NCBI GenBank assembly: GCA_025463665.1
Contig: JAODAY010000310.1
Span: 1-8,283 of the forward strand
Direction of reading: 5' to 3'
Source of the DNA: Microbacteriaceae bacterium
GTDB lineage: Bacteria > Actinomycetota > Actinomycetes > Actinomycetales > Microbacteriaceae
DNA: 8,283 nt
Part shown: positions 1 to 6,111 of the stretch, one piece after another
Layout: each line of letters opens with the position of its first letter
How positions within the stretch are numbered: the stretch's first letter is position 1
The notes under the pieces: generated by a model
What the model was told of the DNA's origin: nothing
What the model saw: the letters and a program-made list of their open reading frames with translations, nothing else
Database searches by the model: none
Position numbers and translations under genes: made by a program

Positions 1-1129
1 CGACGGTGAAGATGTACGGGATCGAGTGGTCGAGCGTTTCGCGCGATGCGGTCGGGTCATACTTCTGCGGATCGTTCGCGCCGGAGCCGATGACGTAGTG
101 CGTGTGGTGCGACGTGTGGAGCACCACACGTTCGATCGTGCCCGACTCGATCAGGTGGGGATACTGACTGTGCAGCTTGCGGGCGAGGTCGATCCACGCC
201 TGCGCCTGGTACTCAGCCGAGTGTTCCTTGGTGTAGCTGTCCAGGATCGCGCGCTTGGTCTCGCCTGCTTCGGGAAGCGGAACCTCGTAGGCGGCGTTCT
301 TTCCGTCGAGCAGCCAGGCGATCACTCCGTCTTCGCCCTCGTAGATCGGGGTCGGGCTGGTCTGGCCGCGCATCGCCCGGTCGACCGACTCGATCGCCAT
401 CTTGCCGGCGAAGGCGGGCGCATACGCCTTCCAGCTCGAGATCTCGCCCTTGCGCGACTGGCGCGTGGCCGTTGTGGTGTGCAGCGCCTGGCCGACCGCC
501 TGGAAGATCGTCTCGGTGTCGAGTCCCAGAAGGGTTCCGATTCCGGCGGCGGCGCTTGGGCCGAGGTGGGCGACGTGGTCGATTTTGTGCTCGTGCAGGC
601 TGATCGACTTGGCGAGGTCGATCTGGATCTCGTACCCGGTGACGATCGCGCGCAGCAGGTCGGCGCCGGAGCTGCCCACGTGCTGGGCGACGGCGAGGAT
701 CGGCGGAATGTTGTCGCCCGGGTGGGAGTACTCGGCGGCGAGGAAGGTGTCGTGGTAGTCGAGTTCGCGCACGGCGACGCCGTTCGCCCACGCAGCCCAC
801 TCCGGGCCGAAACGGCCCTCGACACCGAACACCGTGGCGCCGGGTTCCGCGGAACCGGGCACTGTGGACCGGGGCTCCGTGGACCCGGTTCTCGTGGCGA
901 CGGGCTGCGGGTGCGCGAGGGCCTGTGCTCGCGCGGCCACGACCGAGGCGCGCGTGAGTGACGCGGCGGCCACGGAGGCGTTGTCGATGATGCGGTTGAT
1001 GACCATTTCGGTGACGGCGTCGGTCGGCAAAACGTTCTCCGCCGCGACCTCGGCGATCTTCCAGGCCAGCTGCTCCTCGCGGGGCAGGCTCTCGTCGCTG
1101 CGATACACGCGCACGGAATGCTTATTCAT
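1..1129 (-). CDS. prpD: 2-methylcitrate dehydratase PrpD (MmgE/PrpD family), C-terminus cut by the window edge
   Basis: Seen: an open reading frame of 376 codons from ATG at 1129-1127 to the left edge, with no stop. It is preceded by a good ribosome site (AAAGGAA, 1142-1136). The protein has PrpD-family blocks: [20 protein letters not shown] (about 121-140), [18 protein letters not shown] (about 222-239), and [21 protein letters not shown] at the edge. Family members run about 480-510 residues, so roughly the last quarter is missing. Known: PrpD dehydrates 2-methylcitrate to 2-methylaconitate in the cytosolic methylcitrate cycle, which disposes of propionyl-CoA. The gene starts inside the stop codon of the GntR gene (ATGA), so the two are probably co-transcribed and translationally coupled. 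Odd: residues about 74-98 are a pentapeptide repeat region encoded by a 15-bp tandem repeat, placed before the conserved GATVFG motif. Other MmgE/PrpD dehydratases (e.g. cis-aconitate decarboxylase-like) are possible, but similarity to the bacterial PrpD type is strong. prpB and prpC would be expected further left. Confidence 0.93.
   Translation of the reverse strand, partial: MNKHSVRVYRSDESLPREEQLAWKIAEVAAENVLPTDAVTEMVINRIIDNASVAAASLTRASVVAARAQALAHPQPVATRTGSTEPRSTVPGSAEPGATVFGVEGRFGPEWAAWANGVAVRELDYHDTFLAAEYSHPGDNIPPILAVAQHVGSSGADLLRAIVTGYEIQIDLAKSISLHEHKIDHVAHLGPSAAAGIGTLLGLDTETIFQAVGQALHTTTATRQSRKGEISSWKAYAPAFAGKMAIESVDRAMRGQTSPTPIYEGEDGVIAWLLDGKNAAYEVPLPEAGETKRAILDSYTKEHSAEYQAQAWIDLARKLHSQYPHLIESGTIERVVLHTSHHTHYVIGSGANDPQKYDPTASRETLDHSIPYIFTV
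835..909. repeat. Five-unit 15-bp imperfect tandem repeat inside prpD
   Basis: Five units in exact 15-bp register begin at 835, 850, 865, 880 and 895, for example TGGACCGGGGCTCCG (865-879) and TGGACCCGGTTCTCG (880-894). The period is a multiple of three, so the frame is kept. On the coding (minus) strand each unit gives a pentapeptide: [25 protein letters not shown] (consensus roughly P-G-S-T-x). The last one merges into the conserved GATVFG motif of PrpD. Unit 835/850 also contains the perfect palindrome GGTTCCGCGGAACC (843-856). This looks like slippage-driven expansion of a surface loop. Confidence 0.85.
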
Positions 1130-1773
1130 GTGGGGTTCCTTTCGATCGAACCGAGGATGTTCGTGAGGCTGCGGTACAGGTGGATCTGGGTGGCGTGGGC
1201 GGCGAGCGATTCGGAGCCGTCGAGGATCGCGTCGACGATCACGAGGTGCTCCCGGGCGGCCTCGCGCAGTCGTGCCGGGTTGTCCTGCGAGAAGCGACGG
1301 ATGCGCGCGACATGCGTGCGGACGCCGGTGAGCGTGGCGATGAGGAAGGGGTTGGCGACGGCGTCGTCGATGGCGGCGTCGAGGCGGGCGACCAGCGCGT
1401 AGTAGTCGGTCCTGGCCGGGTCGTCGTTTTCGAGCAGCTCGTCCGCGCGGCGGAACTCGGCCCGCAGCGCCGCGAACACCGCCGTGTCGCGGCGGCGTGC
1501 GGCCAGTCGGGCGGCCTGCTGCTCAAGCGCCTCGCGCACCTCGAACAGCTCGGTGATGCGCTCGACCGACATGTCGGTCACGACGAGGCCGCGACCAGAG
1601 CGGGCGGCGACGAGGCCGTCGGAGGCCAGCCGCGCGAGGGCTTCGCGCACGGGGGTTCGGGACACGCCGAGCCGGGTGGACTGCTCAACCTCCGCCAGAA
1701 CGCTCCCGGCGGCGAGGTCTCCGTCGAGGATCTCCTCGCGCAGAACGAGGTAGGCCCTGTCGCTCGCGCGCAT
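1126..1773 (-). CDS. GntR-family transcription regulator, FCD subfamily
   Basis: A 215-residue protein, normal for FCD-type GntR regulators. Residues about 5-66 are the winged helix-turn-helix: [11 protein letters not shown], then [20 protein letters not shown] (35-54) and the wing RSGRGLVV. Residues about 73-205 are the all-helical FCD effector domain ([18 protein letters not shown], then [12 protein letters not shown] and [10 protein letters not shown]). The start at 1773 was chosen because MRASDRAY is the usual N-terminus of the DNA-binding domain and AAGGGAG lies just upstream. The frame stays open upstream to 2322, but that part runs antisense through the dehydrogenase gene. The stop overlaps the prpD start (ATGA). 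FCD domains often bind a metal with Asp and His residues; here the usual Phe-His of the first helix reads Leu-Asp (131-132), while H176 and H198 remain. Probable role: ligand-responsive, likely autoregulated repressor of prpD and the divergent dehydrogenase, acting at the palindromes at 1797 and 1860. The ligand is unknown; methylcitrate or another short acid is a guess. Confidence 0.9.
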   Translation of the reverse strand: MRASDRAYLVLREEILDGDLAAGSVLAEVEQSTRLGVSRTPVREALARLASDGLVAARSGRGLVVTDMSVERITELFEVREALEQQAARLAARRRDTAVFAALRAEFRRADELLENDDPARTDYYALVARLDAAIDDAVANPFLIATLTGVRTHVARIRRFSQDNPARLREAAREHLVIVDAILDGSESLAAHATQIHLYRSLTNILGSIERNPT

Positions 1774-1796
1774 GCGTCTCCCTTGGCTTCGCCCGA

Positions 1797-1808
1797 TGTG
1801 TATACACA
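1797..1808. promoter_or_regulatory. Probable GntR/FCD operator 1 (perfect 12-bp palindrome)
   Basis: TGTGTATACACA is a perfect inverted repeat 23 bp upstream of the gntR start. FCD-type GntR regulators commonly bind short palindromes with a GT..AC core such as TTGTATACAA, so the fit is good. It lies downstream of the possible gntR -10 element (1842-1837, minus strand), where a bound repressor would block transcription into gntR-prpD. That this GntR is the binder is inferred from adjacency. Confidence 0.6.
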
Positions 1809-1831
1809 CACTACCGCCATCGACGAATATG

Positions 1832-1847
1832 GTGCCATTATCGGCAC
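1832..1847. promoter_or_regulatory. Inverted repeat over a possible gntR -10 element
   Basis: GTGCC-ATTATC-GGCAC has 5-bp arms around a 6-bp centre, midway between the two operators. Read on the minus strand the centre is GATAAT (1842-1837), the best -10-like hexamer for the gntR-prpD transcript, although no good -35 lies 17 bp upstream. The element could be a promoter core, a third regulator site or chance. On the plus strand, TAGGGT at 1883-1888 is a weak candidate -10 for the dehydrogenase. Confidence 0.3.
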
Positions 1848-1859
1848 TGCGCGGTTCCC

Positions 1860-1871
1860 TATGTATGCACA
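1860..1871. promoter_or_regulatory. Probable GntR/FCD operator 2 (imperfect copy of operator 1)
   Basis: TATGTATGCACA matches operator 1 at 10 of 12 positions and in the same orientation. The spacing between the two sites is exactly 63 bp, about six turns of B-DNA, so both lie on the same face of the helix. It sits 62 bp upstream of the dehydrogenase start, near where the -35 region of that gene would be expected. This placement suits repression of the rightward promoter or looping between the sites. Confidence 0.45.
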
Positions 1872-1932
1872 AAGCATGACGGTAGGGTGGCGGAGAAAAC
1901 CCAACGTTGGCGCTCACCGATCGGAGTTCAGG

Positions 1933-2694
1933 ATGAATCTCACCGACACCGTCGCACTGGTCACCGGGGGCGCATCCGGCCTCGGGCTCGCGACCGCCCG
2001 TGAACTGCTGGCCGCCGGGGCGCGCGTCGTCATCGTCGATCTCGAGTCCCAACGCGCCGCCGCCGAGGCAGCAGGGCTGCCCGCCGAGGCGGTCTTCTCC
2101 CCCGGCGACGTCACGAGCGAGGCGGACGTTCAGGCCGCCATCGAAGTCGCCGTCCGCGTCGGCACGCTGCGCACGGTCGTGAACTGCGCGGGCATCGCCA
2201 CCGCCGGACGAGTCGTCGGCCGCTCCGGTCCGCTCCCCCTCGCGGACTTCGAACGCACGATCCGGGTCAACCTCGTCGGCACGTTCAACGTGATCCGCCT
2301 CACCGCGGCGGCCATGCAGCACAACGAGCCCGTCGAGGGCGAGCGCGGCGTCATCGTCAACACGGCGTCGGTCGCCGCGTTCGACGGCCAGATCGGCCAG
2401 GCCGCCTACTCCGCGTCCAAAGGGGCGGTCGCCGCGATGACGCTGCCGATCGCGCGGGAACTCGCGGGGCTGTTCATCCGCGTCGTGACCATCGCACCCG
2501 GCATCTTCGAGACGCCGATGATGGCGGGAATGACCTCAGAGGTGAACGCCTCGCTCGCCGCGCAGGTTCCGCACCCCTCGCGGCTCGGCCGGCCGAGCGA
2601 ATACGCCGCCCTCGTGCGGCACATCACCGAGAACGCGTACCTGAACGGCGAGACGATCCGACTCGACGGCGGGATCAGGATGGCGCCGCGCTGA
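1933..2694 (+). CDS. Short-chain dehydrogenase/reductase, HSD17B10-like (3-hydroxyacyl-CoA dehydrogenase type II)
   Basis: A 253-residue classical SDR, full length for the family. Visible parts: the nucleotide-binding motif TGGASGLG (11-18); an acidic D36 at the end of the second strand, which favours NAD over NADP; NCAG (84-87); and the catalytic set N113, S146, Y159, K163 (YSASK). The PG motif and APGIFETPMM follow at about 188-197. The tail PSRLGRPSEYAALVRHI...YLNGETIRLDGGIRMAPR is the pattern of mitochondrial HSD17B10 and its bacterial relatives. These oxidise 3-hydroxyacyl-CoAs, including 2-methyl-3-hydroxybutyryl-CoA in isoleucine breakdown. The ATG at 1933 has CGGAG (1922-1926) at suitable spacing. 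It is divergent from gntR-prpD and convergent with the FAD-protein gene, whose stop is only 23 bp away. Because isoleucine breakdown yields propionyl-CoA, a shared regulator with prpD makes sense, but the exact substrate is inferred. Confidence 0.88.
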   Translation: MNLTDTVALVTGGASGLGLATARELLAAGARVVIVDLESQRAAAEAAGLPAEAVFSPGDVTSEADVQAAIEVAVRVGTLRTVVNCAGIATAGRVVGRSGPLPLADFERTIRVNLVGTFNVIRLTAAAMQHNEPVEGERGVIVNTASVAAFDGQIGQAAYSASKGAVAAMTLPIARELAGLFIRVVTIAPGIFETPMMAGMTSEVNASLAAQVPHPSRLGRPSEYAALVRHITENAYLNGETIRLDGGIRMAPR

Positions 2695-2717
2695 GCAGGT
2701 CCGGCACGGCCGCGCGA

Positions 2718-4859
2718 TCAGAACGGCGCCGCGGCAAGCAGATCAGGCTCGGCGGCGAGTAGTTGCGGACCCGTCGCGAGGCGTTGCGGCCCTGCCGCAG
2801 CCTCCGCCGCAGCCTCCGCAGCAGCCTCCGCAGCACCGGCGCGCGCCGCCGTCGTCGCGAGCTGGTCGAGAATGGCCCGCGCGACCCGGTCGTTCTCCCG
2901 GAACGACACAGCGTCGGTACCCGGGCGTGAGAACGCCCCGACAAACGGCGCGGTCGTGAACGGTCCGACCGCAAATCGAAGCGGATGCGCCGTTCCGGAC
3001 GCGTCGACGACGCGCGAGTCGAGCGGACGCACGCGCAGCTTCCCCGAAGTCGCACGGGAGTCGTCGCCGTCGACCCGCTCTTCGCTGCCCACGCCGGAGG
3101 AGACGAGCGACCGCAACACGGCGCTGGCGCTGGCGGTGACGCTGCACTCGGGCAGTCGCGCGTCGACGAGTGCGCGGGCGGTGATGTGGCCGTCGACGCT
3201 CGGCGATCCCGCGACGAAGCAGCCCGCGGCATCCGCTCGCGCCCACATGTCGGGGCCGAGGAACTGCACGGTGCCGGCGCGGGACAGGGCGAGCAGTTCC
3301 TCGAGGCGGTGGCCTGGCGGGCCGCTCGCGACGTAGCTGAAGAACCCGGGAAACCATCGGCCGAGCTCGTCCGTGCGGGAGCCGGCCGATGAGCGGGGCG
3401 CCTCGGCGATGGAAGCGAAGTCGAAGAAGGAGTAAAGCAGCGAATAGAACAGCGCGAGCGTCGGGCTGTGGTCGTCGCTCGAACGCTCGTGGATGTCGGC
3501 CCGGATGTGCTCGCGCAGGTGCTGCTGAAGCGCCGCTCGCGATTCGAAGCGCAGACTCGCGAGCGGGCGGTCGAGCCGGGCGATATCGAGCCGGTCCCGA
3601 GGGTCGGGCACGGTGCGCGCGACGAGGGCGCGCAGTTGGTCGCCATCCCAGTCGAGCGGCGCGAACTGCTCGGCGAAGTCCGGCCACTCCGTGGTCACCC
3701 TGGTGGGATGCCCGCGGAACAACTCCGAGTAGTAGCCCCACAACATCTCCTTGGCGATGAGCGGCCAGACTTCGCGGCCGAACTGCACGGACTGCTGGGA
3801 TGCCGCCAGCGAGCGGGCGATGTCCGCGGTGAAGAACCGCGGCTCCACGCGCGGCGCCTGCAGCGAGGAAGCGATCTTCGAGCGGTACGGCACGCCGCGC
3901 CGCGAACCGAGGTGCAGCCGCGGCTCGCGGCCGGACGGCTCGTACTCGAGTTCCCCGTGCGCGGTGCGGGTGAAGCGCCCGCCACGCCCCTCGGTGAGCA
4001 GTACCACGAGGTCGGTCGCGGCGAGGCCCATCCCGCGCACGATCACATTCTCACCGGGCACCAGCCGCGAGAGGTCCGCGTCGGCGGTGAAGGCGGGGGG
4101 AATGTTGACGAGACCGCAGCGCGCCGCGAACGCGGCGAGTTCGACCTGCTGCGGGCCGGGCCGGCTCTCGAGGTGACCGAGCGCGTAGAGCACGACGTCG
4201 ACGCTCAGCACCGAACCGTCGTCGAGGTGCACGCGTTGCCGCCCGTGTGCGTGGTCGCTGTCCGGCGATCCGGCGCCGACCGGCTCAGTCACCTCGCGCG
4301 CGGTCGCCGCGTGCACGCGCACGGTCACGTCGTCGGCCAACCCGGCAAGCGCGCGGCGATAGAACCAGTCCAGGTACAGGCTCTGCAGCCGGCGGGTGGG
4401 GAAGCTCGAGCCGGTCAGCGTGCGAATCTGCGCCGCGAGATCGTCGTCGGGCACGCGCACATCGGTGATCAGGCCCGAGTTGACGCCCTCCGCCCACTCC
4501 GCCAGCGACGGACCGGGATGCACCGGGCCGACGATCGTGGATGACTCGTCGGTGAACATCGTCACGTCCCGCGCCATCGAGTTCAGCTTGAGCAGAGACG
4601 ACTGCTCGCCCCGCCAGATCCGTCCCGGGCCGGGCGGGTGCGGGTCGATGAGGTGAATCACGATCGGTGCGCCGACCGGCACGGTGGCGAGGTTGGCGGC
4701 GATGCGCTCGAGCACGCCGATACCCCGCGGCCCCGACCCGATCACCGCGAGGGCGCGCACTGCCCGGCCGTCTTCTCGATCTCCTGCGGCGGTTCCCATG
4801 GCACAAGGGTCGCCGCCGCGACCCGGATCGGGGAGCAACATGACGCCGCGTGACGACAT
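2718..4859 (-). CDS. FAD/NAD(P)-binding protein (NAD_binding_9-like), possible flavoprotein oxidoreductase
   Basis: Up to 713 residues. The N-terminal dinucleotide fold is RALAVIGSGPRGIGVLERI (36-52), with GSGPRG at 41-46, followed by IDPHPPGPGRIWRGEQSSLLKLNSMARDVTMF (71-102). This is the pattern of the actinobacterial FAD-NAD(P)-binding family (Pfam NAD_binding_9). YALGHLE (225-231) resembles the ATG-type motif of N-hydroxylating and Baeyer-Villiger flavoproteins, and RGMGLAATD (275-283) looks like the second nucleotide site. No transmembrane segment or signal peptide is seen, so it is probably cytosolic. The reaction is unknown. The start is unsure: ATGs at 4859, 4841 and 4799 and a GTG at 4760 all precede the conserved core, and none has a clear ribosome site. 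The C-terminus from about residue 670 is a repetitive Ala-rich tail (two repeat arrays). Its divergent position from an LLM monooxygenase operon suggests it acts on the same substrate or is co-regulated; that is inference. Confidence 0.8.
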   Translation of the reverse strand: MSSRGVMLLPDPGRGGDPCAMGTAAGDREDGRAVRALAVIGSGPRGIGVLERIAANLATVPVGAPIVIHLIDPHPPGPGRIWRGEQSSLLKLNSMARDVTMFTDESSTIVGPVHPGPSLAEWAEGVNSGLITDVRVPDDDLAAQIRTLTGSSFPTRRLQSLYLDWFYRRALAGLADDVTVRVHAATAREVTEPVGAGSPDSDHAHGRQRVHLDDGSVLSVDVVLYALGHLESRPGPQQVELAAFAARCGLVNIPPAFTADADLSRLVPGENVIVRGMGLAATDLVVLLTEGRGGRFTRTAHGELEYEPSGREPRLHLGSRRGVPYRSKIASSLQAPRVEPRFFTADIARSLAASQQSVQFGREVWPLIAKEMLWGYYSELFRGHPTRVTTEWPDFAEQFAPLDWDGDQLRALVARTVPDPRDRLDIARLDRPLASLRFESRAALQQHLREHIRADIHERSSDDHSPTLALFYSLLYSFFDFASIAEAPRSSAGSRTDELGRWFPGFFSYVASGPPGHRLEELLALSRAGTVQFLGPDMWARADAAGCFVAGSPSVDGHITARALVDARLPECSVTASASAVLRSLVSSGVGSEERVDGDDSRATSGKLRVRPLDSRVVDASGTAHPLRFAVGPFTTAPFVGAFSRPGTDAVSFRENDRVARAILDQLATTAARAGAAEAAAEAAAEAAAGPQRLATGPQLLAAEPDLLAAAPF
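2730..2792. repeat. Three degenerate 21-bp (heptapeptide) repeats at the 3' end of the FAD-protein gene
   Basis: On the coding (minus) strand the last 24 residues read GPQRLAT, GPQLLAA, EPDLLAA, then APF and stop. This makes three 7-residue units at 2772-2792, 2751-2771 and 2730-2750. The amino-acid pattern (x-P-[QD]-x-L-A-x) is better conserved than the bases, so this is an old or selected repeat. Confidence 0.7.
2797..2832. repeat. Three 12-bp tandem repeats encoding an Ala/Glu tail
   Basis: GCAGCCTCCGCC (2797-2808) is followed by two identical GCAGCCTCCGCA units (2809-2820, 2821-2832). On the coding strand they give the Ala-Ala-Ala-Glu pattern, predicted helical, at about residues 676-688 of the FAD-binding protein, just before the heptapeptide repeats. 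Nearly identical units point to recent slippage. Confidence 0.8.
4807..4824. promoter_or_regulatory. 18-bp inverted repeat near the start of the FAD-protein gene
   Basis: GGGTCGC-CGCC-GCGACCC has perfect 7-bp arms around a 4-bp centre. If translation of the leftward gene starts at the ATG at 4799, this lies in its 5' untranslated region, ending 7 nt before the start codon, where a hairpin could hide the ribosome site or a regulator could bind. If translation starts at 4859 it is coding (residues about 12-18). Function is unproven. Confidence 0.35.
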
Positions 4860-4881
4860 GACGAAGTGTGAAGGTTCGTCG

Positions 4882-4911
4882 TTGGCGGGGCGTCCACCTC
4901 GGTTCTACGGT
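4882..4911 (+). promoter_or_regulatory. Putative promoter of the LLM monooxygenase-ABC operon
   Basis: TTGGCG (4882-4887) and TACGGT (4906-4911) are separated by 18 bp and resemble actinobacterial housekeeping -35 and -10 hexamers. Transcription would start near 4918, giving a leader of about 40 nt. That leader contains a small GGGGC-ATCC-GCCCC hairpin (4925-4938) shortly before the ribosome site. This rests on pattern match only. Confidence 0.35.
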
Positions 4912-4949
4912 CAGACAACACCCCGGGGCATCCGCCCCTCTCATTGGGC

Positions 4950-4954
4950 AGGAG
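4950..4954 (+). promoter_or_regulatory. Ribosome binding site that fixes the LLM monooxygenase start
   Basis: AGGAG ends 5 nt before the ATG at 4960. The reading frame is open further upstream, with an in-frame ATG at 4858. Only the 4960 start has a Shine-Dalgarno site, and only it yields the usual short N-terminus before the first strand (MTIEFLGIAG). Confidence 0.8.
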
Positions 4955-4959
4955 CACTC

Positions 4960-6111
4960 ATGACCATCGAATTCCTCGGTATCGCAGGTTTGAATGACGG
5001 CGGCGAGACGCAGAAGCGGTCCGGCGCCAGTTTCGACAAGGACTACACCCTGCGGTTCGCCCGAGCGCACGAAGACAACAGCTGGGACCGGATCCTGTTC
5101 GCCTACCACTCCGGTTCGCCCGACCCCTCGACGGCGGCCGCGTTCATCGCGAGCCGGCTCGATCACCTCAAGATCCTGCTGGCGCACCGGCCGAACGTCT
5201 CCTATCCGACCTACGCCGCGAAGGTGTTCGCGACGCTGGACCAGATCAGCGAGGGCCGGCTCAATGTGCACTTCATCACCGGCGGCTCGACCGCGGACCA
5301 GGCGGCGGAGGGCGACTTTCTCAGCAAGGACGAGCGTTACGACCGCACCGGGGAGTACATCCGCATCGTCAAGAAGGCGTGGACATCGTCCGAGCCGTTC
5401 AGCCACCACGGCACCCACTACCGATTCGACGACTTCGTCTCCGACATCTGGCCGCACTCGACCCCGCCGGAGGTCTCGTTCGGGGGCTCCTCCCCCGCCG
5501 CGTACGCGATCGGGGCCGCCGAGGCCGACATCTACGCGGTGTGGGGCGAACCGCTCGTCAATACCGCGGAGCAGATCGACACCATCACAGCGGCTTCCGT
5601 CGCCGCCGGCCGCCCGTCGCCGCCGAAGATCCAGGTCGCGTTCCGCCCCATCCTCGGGGCGACGGAGGATCTGGCGTGGGAGAAGGCGCGTGACATCCTC
5701 GGCAAGATCGAACGGAACTCAGGAGCGCTGCCGGCGTCGTTCATCGGAGACGCGAAGAACCCCGAGAACGCGGGATCGCAGCGCCTGCTCTCCATCGCCG
5801 AGCAGGGCGACCGCTACGACCGCGCACTCTGGACGAAGCCGGCGGCCGCGACCGGCGGCCGCGGCAACTCCAACGCGCTCGTCGGCACACCCGAGACGGT
5901 GGCGGCCGCCCTGCTCGACTACGTCGACCTCGGCGTCGACATCCTCTCCGCGCGCGGATACGACTTCATCAACGACACCGTCGACTTCGGACGCTATGTC
6001 ATCCCCATCGTTCGCGAGGAGGTGGCGAGGCGCGACGCCGCGACGGCGCGGGCGGATGCCGCGGCGGCCGACCAGCGCAAGCGAGAGGCCCACCACCGTG
6101 ACGCCGCGTGA
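4960..6111 (+). CDS. LLM-class FMNH2-dependent monooxygenase, SsuD-like
   Basis: A 383-residue bacterial luciferase-like (TIM-barrel) enzyme, the same length as alkanesulfonate monooxygenase SsuD. Family blocks: LLAHRPNVSYPTYAAKVFATLDQISEGRLNVHFITGG (73-109), DFLSKDERYDRTGEYI (119-134), FGGSSPAA (174-181), WGEP (195-198), NALVGTPETVAAAL (305-318). Such enzymes use reduced FMN and O2 to cleave C-S or similar bonds. Compared from memory with E. coli SsuD, the mobile-loop Arg (R301) and the Gly-Tyr tyrosine (Y334) are kept. The active-site Cys is absent (SGSPDPS, 51-57) and the His region reads VAFRPILG, so the substrate probably differs from simple sulfonates. The last 30 residues are a charged Ala-rich tail. 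It is the first gene of the operon with GNAT and ABC-importer genes; the 3' end overlaps the GNAT start by 14 bp. No flavin reductase gene is in the window. YtnJ/SnaA-type roles are an alternative. Confidence 0.88.
   Translation: MTIEFLGIAGLNDGGETQKRSGASFDKDYTLRFARAHEDNSWDRILFAYHSGSPDPSTAAAFIASRLDHLKILLAHRPNVSYPTYAAKVFATLDQISEGRLNVHFITGGSTADQAAEGDFLSKDERYDRTGEYIRIVKKAWTSSEPFSHHGTHYRFDDFVSDIWPHSTPPEVSFGGSSPAAYAIGAAEADIYAVWGEPLVNTAEQIDTITAASVAAGRPSPPKIQVAFRPILGATEDLAWEKARDILGKIERNSGALPASFIGDAKNPENAGSQRLLSIAEQGDRYDRALWTKPAAATGGRGNSNALVGTPETVAAALLDYVDLGVDILSARGYDFINDTVDFGRYVIPIVREEVARRDAATARADAAAADQRKREAHHRDAA

Noticed and set aside
26..961. Long plus-strand open frame (311 codons)
   Set aside because: It is antisense to prpD; its Arg/Val/Gly-rich translation matches no family, as expected for a shadow in high-GC DNA.
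1180..1932. Upstream extension of the dehydrogenase frame back to 1180
   Set aside because: It is antisense to gntR and crosses the control region; MNLTDTVALVTGG is the normal SDR N-terminus and has CGGAG upstream.
1774..2322. N-terminal extension of the GntR frame up to 2322
   Set aside because: It runs antisense through the dehydrogenase and across the operator region; the winged-helix domain begins right after the ATG at 1773, which has a ribosome site.
2695..2717. Possible bidirectional terminator between the convergent dehydrogenase and FAD-protein genes
   Set aside because: Only 23 bp, with at most a 4-bp stem (CGGC-ACG-GCCG) and no T-run on either strand.
2797..2832. Short repeats considered as a CRISPR or direct-repeat origin
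   Set aside because: The units are 12 bp, contiguous, in frame and coding; there are no spacers and no AT-rich stretch.
3468..4544. Plus-strand 358-codon open frame
   Set aside because: It is antisense to the FAD-protein gene and shows no recognisable domain.
4858..4959. 34-residue N-terminal extension of the LLM monooxygenase from ATG 4858 (contains a Cys; also considered as a Cys leader peptide)
   Set aside because: It is in frame with the enzyme without an intervening stop, so it is not a separate leader peptide; it has no ribosome site, and the 4960 start fits the family and has AGGAG.
4994..6097. Upstream extension of the GNAT frame to 4994
   Set aside because: Its Arg/Ser/Thr/Pro-rich translation is the +1 shadow of the monooxygenase; the GNAT fold begins after the GTG at 6098.
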